NCBI GenBank assembly: GCA_964519615.1
Contig: CAZFIM010000050.1
Location: forward strand, 1 to 18,251
Source: CAZFIM01 sp964519615
GTDB lineage: Bacteria; Chloroflexota; Dehalococcoidia; GIF9; UBA5629
Length of the DNA: 18,251 nucleotides
Direction of reading: 5' to 3'
Shown here piece by piece: positions 1-5,684 of this stretch; within the stretch, counting starts at the first letter, position 1, and each line of letters starts with the position of its first letter. The notes beneath the pieces are model-generated. The model was not told the origin of the DNA. It did no database searches and saw only the letters and a program-made list of their open reading frames with translations. Both the position numbers and the translations under genes were made by a program.

Positions 1-1515
1 CTTAAGATTCAGCTTGTTTTCCAGGATATCGAGATTGCGGTTAATCATCTTTCTGGTATCGCTGGGCATGATAATATCGTCGACATACCCGCGCTCTGCC
101 GCTTTATAGGGATTCTCGTATATCTCTCTGTATTCCTGTACACGTTTTTCCCTTGTTTCCTTGGGATTATCCGATTGCTTGATCTCCTTAGCAAAGATAA
201 CGCTGGCTGCGGTCTCTGCGCCCACGATGGTAACAAGTGCGTTTGGCCAAGCCAGTACCATATCTGCACCGATAGATTTATCGAGCATGCCGTAGTGAGC
301 GCCGGCATAGGATTTTCTTAGCATAACAGCAATCAAAGGTACAGTTGCATCTGCCCATGCATAGAGCAGTTTGGCGCCGTGCCGCAGTATACCCTGCCAG
401 TCCTGACCAGAGCCGATCATATAACCGGGGCAGTCTGTATAACTTACCAGCGGGATGTTGAAAAGATCGCAGAAGCGGATAAAGCGTGCCATCTTGTCAG
501 CGGCGTTGATATCGATTACGCCGCCTGCCCAGGTCGGGCGGTTAGCTACTATACCTACCGGTCTGCCGTTGAAACGTCCGAAGCCGATAATGCAGTTTTT
601 GGCGTAGTCTTTCATAAGTTCGAAGAAATAGCCGTCATCGACAGTGAGTTTGATGGCTTTCATCATATCGAATGCCTGCGAAGGTTTCTCGGGAAGCAGC
701 GTGTTTAATTCCGGCACGCTTCTCTCCGGATCGTCTTTGGTAGTGATGCGCGGAGGTTTCTCTTTATTGTTGGAAGGCAGGAATGAAAGAAGCTCTTTAC
801 ATTTATCCAGCGCATCCTTGTCATCTTCAGCTACGATGTGCGTCTGACCGGATTTTACTGCGTGAGCCTGCCAGCCTGACAGTTCCTCAAGCGTTATATC
901 TTCTGCCGTTTGGGTTTTTACGAATGCGGGGCCGGCGATGCCCATGAAACCTGTTTTTCTGCATTGAATAAGGAAGTCCTGCATAATTGGATGATATGCC
1001 TGGCCTCCAAGACAGGGGCCCATAAGCAAGGCTATCTGCGGTACGATGCCGGAAGCGAGAATCTGCGACCTGAAAAGCCATCCGTACGCTTCAAGAGTAT
1101 CGATACCTTCCTGCAGTCTGGCGCCGCCGGAATCGTTCAGGCCGACAAGCGGCCAGCCCATGTCTTTGGCAAACTCTACTGCACGGACGAATTTCTTGCC
1201 ATGATACTCACCATAAGTGCCGGCCATTGCTGTGTAGTCTTCTGCGATGGCAACGACATTTCTGCCGTTCACTTTGCCGTAACCGGTAACTACACCCTCA
1301 GCGGGAATCTCCCTTTCATCCATACCGAAATTGGTGGTTCGATGTTTGACGAAAAGTCCGATCTCAGTAAATGTACCGGGATCAAAGAAATAATCGACAC
1401 GCTCACGTGCAGTAAGCTGACCGGTAGCATGCCTTTTCTCAAGGGTTTTGGGGTCCATCTGGACGATCTTGTCTTTTTTCGCCTGGTAATCGCGAATGAT
1501 TTCTTCACTGGACAT
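1..1515 (-). CDS. Acyl-CoA carboxylase, carboxyltransferase (beta) subunit; C-terminus cut by window edge
   Basis: Biotin-dependent carboxyltransferase that moves CO2 between carboxybiotin and an acyl-CoA in the cytoplasm. The ATG at 1515 follows an AGGAGT ribosome site, and 505 codons are open to the left edge. Family members are usually about 510-520 residues, so only the tail is missing. The N-terminal half has the DSGGAR motif (about 128-133) and the GPCLGG oxyanion segment (about 166-171). The C-terminal half reads DINAADKMARFIRFCD, then an IRHGAKLLYA-like segment (ILRHGAKLLYAWADATVP), and ends near VDDIIMPSDTR. These match propionyl-/methylcrotonyl-CoA carboxylase beta chains. At residues 406-410 the substrate loop reads AHYGM, whereas propionyl-CoA carboxylases have AYDVM. 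The loop and the following WPNA segment resemble methylcrotonyl-CoA carboxylase more. It is the last visible gene of an operon with two acyl-CoA dehydrogenases, 85 bases after the second. No biotin carboxylase or biotin carrier is visible in the window. The exact substrate is uncertain. Confidence 0.93.
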   Translation of the reverse strand, partial: MSSEEIIRDYQAKKDKIVQMDPKTLEKRHATGQLTARERVDYFFDPGTFTEIGLFVKHRTTNFGMDEREIPAEGVVTGYGKVNGRNVVAIAEDYTAMAGTYGEYHGKKFVRAVEFAKDMGWPLVGLNDSGGARLQEGIDTLEAYGWLFRSQILASGIVPQIALLMGPCLGGQAYHPIMQDFLIQCRKTGFMGIAGPAFVKTQTAEDITLEELSGWQAHAVKSGQTHIVAEDDKDALDKCKELLSFLPSNNKEKPPRITTKDDPERSVPELNTLLPEKPSQAFDMMKAIKLTVDDGYFFELMKDYAKNCIIGFGRFNGRPVGIVANRPTWAGGVIDINAADKMARFIRFCDLFNIPLVSYTDCPGYMIGSGQDWQGILRHGAKLLYAWADATVPLIAVMLRKSYAGAHYGMLDKSIGADMVLAWPNALVTIVGAETAASVIFAKEIKQSDNPKETREKRVQEYREIYENPYKAAERGYVDDIIMPSDTRKMINRNLDILENKLNLK

Positions 1516-1600
1516 TATCTAACTCCTAGTAAAAATATTGTATTACAGAATAAAGCAGCTCAAAATCTGGGGAGGCTGCGTTTGTCCTGTACATATACTG

Positions 1601-2731
1601 CTATAATCCGAGGTTTCCCGCTATTAGTTCGGTGTAGTAAGCGCGGTCGCCGAAGTTGAGCTCACCTGACTTAAGACGCCTGGTGTAAAAGTGAAGGTCG
1701 TATTCCATGGTGACACCGATAGCGCCATGTACCTGATGGGAAAGCGCCATGATCTGGTCTGCCGCCTGGACAGCAAATGTCTTTGCCCAGGAGATTTCCT
1801 CTTCAAAGTCCATACCTTCACTGAGTTTCCATGCCGCCTGATAGGCACTCATTTTAATGCCTTCGACATTAATGAACAGGTCGGCACAATAGTGTTGAAT
1901 GATCTGGAAAGTACCGATGGGTTTATTGAACTGCTTTCTCTCTTTGGCGTAGTCAACAGTCATATCGAGAACCTGCTGTGCCATTCCTGCCATTTCACAG
2001 CATTTTGCCACATCGGCTATCTTAATAATAGAAAGTATGTCCTTCCATGCTTTATCTACCGGACCGATAACATTGCTTTCAGGTACTTTAACCTTATTGA
2101 AAATAACTTCGCAGTGTTTATCAACCAGTGTTTCCAGCATATTGCAGGTTACAGCAGGGTCTTTTGCATCTACGATAAAGATCGAGATACCTTCTTCTGA
2201 GCCGGCTTTACCGCTGGTCCTGGCGACGCAGATGATATAGTCTGCCAGCTGTGCATAGGGAACGAACATTTTCGTGCCTTCTATGACCCATGAACCGCCT
2301 TCTTTGGCCGCTTTCACGGCATCGGGAGGAGTGGTAATAGATTTATCGGCCTCATCTATGGCCATGGTAACTACCATCTGCCCGCTCGAAATTTTAGGCA
2401 GATACTCTTTTTTCTGCTCTTCGGTGCCGAGCTTCAAAATTGTCATGCCTCCGAGCACTACCGTTGGCAGGTAAGGACCGGGCAGGGCAGCTTTCCCCAT
2501 TTCTTCAAGCAACACCGCAAGATCCATAAAAGACATATCGGAACCACCGTATTTATCCGGGAACGGGAGGCCGATCCATCCCAGGTCAGCCATTTCCTTC
2601 CACATATCTTTTGAATACCCGTCTTCAGTTTTCTCCAGTTCTTTGAGAACCTTCTTGGGTAATTTCTCCGTCATAAAGTCTTTTGCAAATTTTCTTAAAA
2701 TTTCCTGTTCTTCAGTAAATGTTAAATTCAT
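1601..2731 (-). CDS. Acyl-CoA dehydrogenase, small subunit type without recognisable catalytic glutamate
   Basis: Flavoprotein of the acyl-CoA dehydrogenase fold, 376 residues, with ATG after a GAGGGG ribosome site. The N-terminal helical domain starts FTEEQEILRKFAKDF. The middle beta domain spans about 120-230. The C-terminal helical domain has the flavin-contact signature YAKERKQFNKPIG (about 261-273) and the HGAIGVTMEYDLHFYTRR segment (about 335-352) typical of the CaiA-like family. At the usual C-terminal glutamate position (YEGT in short/medium-chain enzymes) it reads NFGD. At the alternative helix-G position used by isovaleryl-CoA dehydrogenase it reads IADVAKCCEM, with no clearly aligned glutamate. 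This points to a non-catalytic or half-site partner of the dehydrogenase encoded 34 bases upstream, as in two-subunit steroid-degradation dehydrogenases (FadE28/29, IpdE1/E2). The family assignment is firm; the partner role is inferred from motif alignment by eye. Confidence 0.93.
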   Translation of the reverse strand: MNLTFTEEQEILRKFAKDFMTEKLPKKVLKELEKTEDGYSKDMWKEMADLGWIGLPFPDKYGGSDMSFMDLAVLLEEMGKAALPGPYLPTVVLGGMTILKLGTEEQKKEYLPKISSGQMVVTMAIDEADKSITTPPDAVKAAKEGGSWVIEGTKMFVPYAQLADYIICVARTSGKAGSEEGISIFIVDAKDPAVTCNMLETLVDKHCEVIFNKVKVPESNVIGPVDKAWKDILSIIKIADVAKCCEMAGMAQQVLDMTVDYAKERKQFNKPIGTFQIIQHYCADLFINVEGIKMSAYQAAWKLSEGMDFEEEISWAKTFAVQAADQIMALSHQVHGAIGVTMEYDLHFYTRRLKSGELNFGDRAYYTELIAGNLGL

Positions 2732-2765
2732 TTTCTGTCCCCTCGTATTTATTCGGGCTATCTAT

Positions 2766-3941
2766 TTATGCCGTGGGTAACGCAAGTTTCCTCATGGCAA
2801 TGATATTCTTTAGTACCTCAGTTGTACCTGCCTGGTGGCTGTATCCTTTGGAAGACAGGTAAGAGTGGAATGCATGTCCATCGAACGGTACATATTTGGA
2901 TTCCGGTCTCAACTGCCCGTAAGGGCCAAGGATTTCAAGTGCCAAGCTTGCCAGACGCTGTTCGTAGCTGGTGGCATATGCCTTGGACATGCACGCCTCC
3001 CATTCGGGTGAGCGGCCCTCGTCCATAACCAGAGCTACACGGTACATGAACAATCGACCCACTTCAAATTCAGCTTTTATCTGGCCTATCCTACGGCGGA
3101 TTGTAGGATCTTCAGAAAGTAATTTACCGTTGCGTTTGGTGGTCTTAATATAATCAAGCAGACCCGCAAATACGGGATAATTCGCCATCAGACGCTCCAT
3201 GCCGCTTCTTTCATAGGAAAGCTGCTGCATGATCTGTTTCCATCCATTGTTCTCTGGCCCGATGAGCCATTTGGCGGGAACTTTAACATTGTCAAAGAAG
3301 CATTCATTCCATGCTTCGTTGTTGGTAATATCGTGAATGGGGCTGGTGCTAATGCCGGGGAGATTTAGCGGAATAATGAATTCACTTAGACCCTGGTGTT
3401 TCTTGGGAGCATCCGGGTTGGTGCGGGCAAGTATATAGAGGTAATTCATGTGCTTGCCGCCGCTCGTCCAGGTCTTTTGTCCGTTAAAGATATAATAGTC
3501 GCCGTTCTTAATGGCGGTGGTTTTAACGGAAGCAAGATCACAGCCTGCCTCTGGCTCACTCATGCCCAGACCGACATACATTTCACCCTTCATAATCATC
3601 GGGAGAATTTCTTTTCGCTGTTCTTCGTTGCCGTGAAGGACCACGCCGCTCCCGATCTGCCTGTCGGCAAACCAGTGGCATGCTGCAGGCGCACCATATC
3701 TGAGCATCTCTTCTGTGAGAATAAGGCGGTCAATAAAGGAACGGCCTTTGCCTCCATATTCCTTAGGCCAGGTAAGCCCTATCCACCCTTTGGCTGCGAC
3801 TCTCTTGGTGAATGCCGGATCATATGACATAATCCATGCATCGATGGTGGGTTTCCACAACCCCTGATCCAATTCGCTTTTCAGGAAATCGCTAACTTCT
3901 TTTCGAAAATTTAACTGTTCCTCAGTGAGTTTAAAATCCAT
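2766..3941 (-). CDS. Acyl-CoA dehydrogenase, catalytic subunit type (helix-G glutamate)
   Basis: Acyl-CoA dehydrogenase of 391 residues that oxidises an acyl-CoA to the 2,3-enoyl-CoA, passing electrons to a flavoprotein acceptor. The ATG at 3941 lies behind a strong AAGGAGG ribosome site. Visible family signatures are GLGMSEPEAGCD (about 124-135), FNGQKTWTSGGKHMNY (about 152-167) and the C-terminal HQAGTTEVLKNIIAMRKL (about 369-386). The short/medium-chain glutamate position in that last motif is alanine 371. Glu244 in LSYERSG (241-247) sits where isovaleryl- and long-chain dehydrogenases carry their catalytic base. The usual RxQFG flavin contact is not evident here but is present in the neighbouring subunit, consistent with a shared active site. 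It is the first gene of the minus-strand operon with the second dehydrogenase and the carboxyltransferase. Substrate chain length and branching cannot be read from the sequence. Confidence 0.94.
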   Translation of the reverse strand: MDFKLTEEQLNFRKEVSDFLKSELDQGLWKPTIDAWIMSYDPAFTKRVAAKGWIGLTWPKEYGGKGRSFIDRLILTEEMLRYGAPAACHWFADRQIGSGVVLHGNEEQRKEILPMIMKGEMYVGLGMSEPEAGCDLASVKTTAIKNGDYYIFNGQKTWTSGGKHMNYLYILARTNPDAPKKHQGLSEFIIPLNLPGISTSPIHDITNNEAWNECFFDNVKVPAKWLIGPENNGWKQIMQQLSYERSGMERLMANYPVFAGLLDYIKTTKRNGKLLSEDPTIRRRIGQIKAEFEVGRLFMYRVALVMDEGRSPEWEACMSKAYATSYEQRLASLALEILGPYGQLRPESKYVPFDGHAFHSYLSSKGYSHQAGTTEVLKNIIAMRKLALPTA

Positions 3942-4636
3942 TTGCCTGCCTCCTTTTCGTAATGTACTATACTTCAGGCTTAATATTTTTAGCTGGTGAT
4001 ATGCTAGCTTTCGAAGTGCTTCGGATATCTTCAGGCTTATCCGTGTAAAAGTTCGATAGGGTTAGACTATTAAGCTATCAAATATTAGCATAAACAGCTA
4101 TTTCTTACAAAGTTATTATTACTGCTTCCTGTGAAGTTAACTCTCATCGTTTGCATTTTTGGAAAAAGAATGGTTCCCCTGTAGTTTTCTTTTCCGTATT
4201 ATCAAGATTTCTCCGTTGAAACAGCAGTTATTATAATGCGCGTACAAATACTCCCTGTCGTTTGTTCCCGGGTAATAATTATCAGGTGTTTATTCTGCTA
4301 TCTGTATTATTAAATAGAAGAAACGGAATACGCACCTTTATGATAGACTTTAACTCCAGAAAACACTCCATAAAAAGCCGGCATGTTTATATTACAGGTG
4401 GGATTACTGCCCTAGACGGCATTTATTTTCCTGAAGAATCTCCTTGAAAAAGCATAAGAGATATCATATTCGATATGTGTTAATAATAACCTAAATGGCT
4501 CATTTGTGTCAATGAAAAATGAGATGACCTGACGTTTTCTTAAAAATGCTATGTGCTCTATTTTAGATAATGTGCTGATACAGTTGCATGATGCACCATA
4601 CGGGTATATATAGGAATAATAGAGGAACGAGAATCG
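3942..4636. other. Gene-free stretch upstream of the acyl-CoA dehydrogenase operon
   Basis: This AT-rich 695-base region has no convincing gene. It should hold the promoter of the minus-strand acyl-CoA dehydrogenase operon and the 3' end of the marR transcript. A minus-strand TATAAT lies at 4230-4235 but I see no good -35 element for it. An 11-base direct repeat (CTTCAGGCTTA) occurs at 3972-3982 and 4029-4039, and a palindrome CGAAG-TG-CTTCG lies between the copies at 4012-4023. Other small dyads are CATAT-TCG-ATATG at 4465-4477 and TGCAT-G-ATGCA at 4585-4595. No hairpin followed by a T-run is visible for terminating marR. The one plus-strand ORF here begins with TTG, has no ribosome site and resembles nothing I recognise. 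Confidence 0.5.
3972..4039. repeat. 11-bp direct repeat flanking a palindrome upstream of the acyl-CoA dehydrogenase operon
   Basis: CTTCAGGCTTA occurs exactly at 3972-3982 and 4029-4039, 57 bases apart. Between them is the near-palindrome CGAAGTGCTTCG (4012-4023). The group lies 30-100 bases upstream of the dehydrogenase start codon, so it would be in the promoter or 5' leader. A regulator-binding role, for example for the nearby MarR protein, is only a suggestion. Confidence 0.35.
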
Positions 4637-5116
4637 TCAGGGCAGAAACGGAGGTTTATAATCAAGGCCCATAAGGCTTCTTGCTTTTGTGCGCAGCTTT
4701 TTAAGATTTGCCTGCAGTGTACGTTTTTCTTCTTCCGACAAGGAGGAAAAAACCATTTCGATAGAGCGCCATGTGATTTGGCTGTATATTCGTTCTCCTT
4801 TATCGGTTAGTATGACCTGTATTCTATCATCGCCGGGTTCTTTAATCTTTCTCACCAGCCCGTTTCTTTCCATTCTGCTGATGAGACTGGATATGGAGTG
4901 AGGCTCTCGTAATATCCACTTGGAAATGTCTGAAAGCGCTATTCTTTTATTTTGCGTAAGCAGCATGAAAAGTACAGAAGCCTGGACTTTGGTAATCTTA
5001 TATTGCGAGAGTTCCATCTCTCGTGCCCTGGCAATTGCATCTCGTGTCTGGTCCAGAAGCACCCACAGGTCAATATCTGCGGACTGTGACATCTTATTTG
5101 TAGTCTGTCTATTCAT
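4637..5116 (-). CDS. MarR-family transcriptional regulator
   Basis: Winged-helix dimeric DNA-binding regulator of 159 residues, a normal length for MarR proteins. The fold order is visible. The N-terminal dimerisation helix is at about 14-35. The helix-turn-helix (ALSDISKWILREPHSISSLI) is at about 60-80, with recognition helix around SISSLISRMERNGLV. The wing has the hallmark DDRIQVILTDKGE at about 99-111. The C-terminal dimerisation helix (LSEEEKRTLQANLKKLR) follows. The ATG at 5116 has only a weak GGATAA site upstream, and an internal Met at codon 9 has none, so the longer form is kept. The gene lies between a minus-strand acyl-CoA dehydrogenase operon and a divergent TRAP operon, the typical place for a local repressor responding to an acid or its CoA thioester. 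Dyads upstream of it and of dctP are candidate operators. The ligand is unknown. Confidence 0.92.
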   Translation of the reverse strand: MNRQTTNKMSQSADIDLWVLLDQTRDAIARAREMELSQYKITKVQASVLFMLLTQNKRIALSDISKWILREPHSISSLISRMERNGLVRKIKEPGDDRIQVILTDKGERIYSQITWRSIEMVFSSLSEEEKRTLQANLKKLRTKARSLMGLDYKPPFLP

Positions 5117-5173
5117 TTATTATCCAGCATAGATATCCATATAATATATCACAAATTGCCTCCGGCACGGTTT

Positions 5174-5225
5174 ATTATAAGCTGAAGACTATGGTACTCA
5201 TTGTAATTATTGAGCATACAATAAT
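5174..5225 (-). promoter_or_regulatory. Candidate marR promoter with inverted-repeat operator
   Basis: On the minus strand a perfect TATAAT lies at 5174-5179, about 58 bases before the marR start codon. No good -35 hexamer is seen at 16-18 bases. Just upstream is a perfect 7-base inverted repeat, ATTATTG-AGCATA-CAATAAT, at 5206-5225. Its size (20 bases) suits a MarR dimer, and its place next to the -35 region suits autoregulation. The repeat is seen directly; the function is inferred. Confidence 0.4.
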
Positions 5226-5326
5226 GTCAAAACATGTTTCTATGCAGTTTATCTCTTAGAGTACACAGGGTGTTTTATACCGGAAGTGTTTATAATAAGA
5301 TATTGATTTGATATCATATAGTACCA

Positions 5327-5354
5327 TTGGTTCAATGTCAACGATGGATATAAT
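5327..5354 (+). promoter_or_regulatory. Candidate sigma70-type promoter P1 for the TRAP operon
   Basis: TTGGTT at 5327-5332 and a perfect TATAAT at 5349-5354 are separated by 16 bases on the plus strand. The expected start near 5361 would give a long leader of about 325 bases before dctP. The -10 element overlaps a dyad, which would allow repression. Confidence 0.4.
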
Positions 5355-5392
5355 CACCCTGAATCCGGTGATCCAGCAATAAATCTATCACC
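5353..5392. promoter_or_regulatory. Dyad with third half-site overlapping P1 (ATCACC / GGTGAT / ATCACC)
   Basis: ATCACC at 5353-5358 and GGTGAT at 5367-5372 form a perfect inverted repeat with an 8-base centre that overlaps the -10 of P1. A second ATCACC lies at 5387-5392, so the middle GGTGAT could pair with either arm. As DNA, the 20-base dyad is a good candidate repressor site at the promoter. As RNA, only the downstream pair would be transcribed from P1. Confidence 0.4.
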
Positions 5393-5488
5393 AGTTTGGA
5401 GCCGGGTTTCAGGTGGTAGGTGGAGCAGGGGAGTGAGGAATGTCAGTATTTTGTGTAGTTGATGCGGGTTGCAATGGCAGCGGTTTCC

Positions 5489-5511
5489 TCATGCAATTGT
5501 CATGCGCATGA
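5489..5511. repeat. TCATGC half-site cluster with 12-bp palindrome
   Basis: TCATGC occurs at 5489-5494 and again at 5500-5505, where it joins GCATGA to make the perfect 12-base palindrome TCATGCGCATGA (5500-5511). Five T residues follow. The stem without a loop is too small for a convincing terminator, so a protein-binding site upstream of dctP is more likely. Confidence 0.35.
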
Positions 5512-5514
5512 TTT

Positions 5515-5552
5515 TTAGACTATTTTCTCTTCACCTTTAGACAATTTTCTCT
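5515..5552 (+). repeat. 16-bp direct repeat, 22-bp period, upstream of dctP
   Basis: TTAGACTATTTTCTCT (5515-5530) is repeated as TTAGACAATTTTCTCT (5537-5552), with one mismatch. The period of 22 bases is close to two helical turns, so two protein protomers would sit on the same face of the DNA. The second copy ends just before the position where a -35 element would be expected for the TATACT at 5576-5581. This is the arrangement of an activator-dependent promoter. The repeat is clear; the activator is unknown. Confidence 0.6.
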
Positions 5553-5575
5553 GGCTATTGTCCCTGTTTTACCTC

Positions 5576-5581
5576 TATACT
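5576..5581 (+). promoter_or_regulatory. Possible second -10 element (TATACT) for the TRAP operon
   Basis: TATACT lies 103 bases before the dctP start and has no recognisable -35 (5553-5558 reads GGCTAT). The adjoining 22-bp-period direct repeat could replace the -35 contact by binding an activator. This is a weak call on its own and rests on the repeat next to it. Confidence 0.25.
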
Positions 5582-5608
5582 TAGCTTCTACAAACTGAGG
5601 AGGGGGGG

Positions 5609-5671
5609 ATGTATGAAGAAATGACGGGCTTAGTATTGTCTGTTCCTTATTTTTCGAAATCTAAAATCTAA
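5609..5671 (+). CDS. Possible 20-codon leader ORF upstream of dctP
   Basis: The ATG at 5609 directly follows an unusually strong purine tract, GAGGAGGGGGGG (5597-5608), which would serve as ribosome site. It opens a 20-codon frame beginning MYEEMTGLVLSVPYF and ending at TAA 5669-5671, only 13 bases before the dctP ATG and just ahead of its own CGGAGG site. The peptide has no signal sequence or run of one amino acid that would suggest classical attenuation. Such a strong site with no larger gene behind it suggests translation of a leader peptide coupled to dctP, or simply a translational enhancer. A second ATG at 5613 gives only three codons. Translation is unproven. Confidence 0.35.
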   Translation: MYEEMTGLVLSVPYFSKSKI

Positions 5672-5684
5672 CGGAGGTATGTAA

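Noticed and set aside
1..1515. Firm propionyl-CoA carboxylase assignment
   Set aside because: The acyl-specificity loop has Tyr where propionyl-CoA carboxylases have Asp, so only the general carboxyltransferase family is claimed.
910..1659. 249-residue plus-strand ORF opposite the carboxyltransferase gene
   Set aside because: It is the antisense shadow of a strongly conserved carboxyltransferase and crosses that gene's start; no ribosome site or domain features.
1691..2200. 169-residue plus-strand ORF opposite the smaller acyl-CoA dehydrogenase
   Set aside because: It lies wholly antisense to a clear acyl-CoA dehydrogenase and its composition shows no independent coding sense.
4262..4447. 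61-residue plus-strand ORF in the gap before marR
   Set aside because: It begins with TTG, has no ribosome site, and its translation shows no family features.
5500..5516. Palindrome followed by five T residues as a terminator
   Set aside because: The palindrome leaves only about four base pairs once a loop is formed, and no gene ends upstream on that strand.
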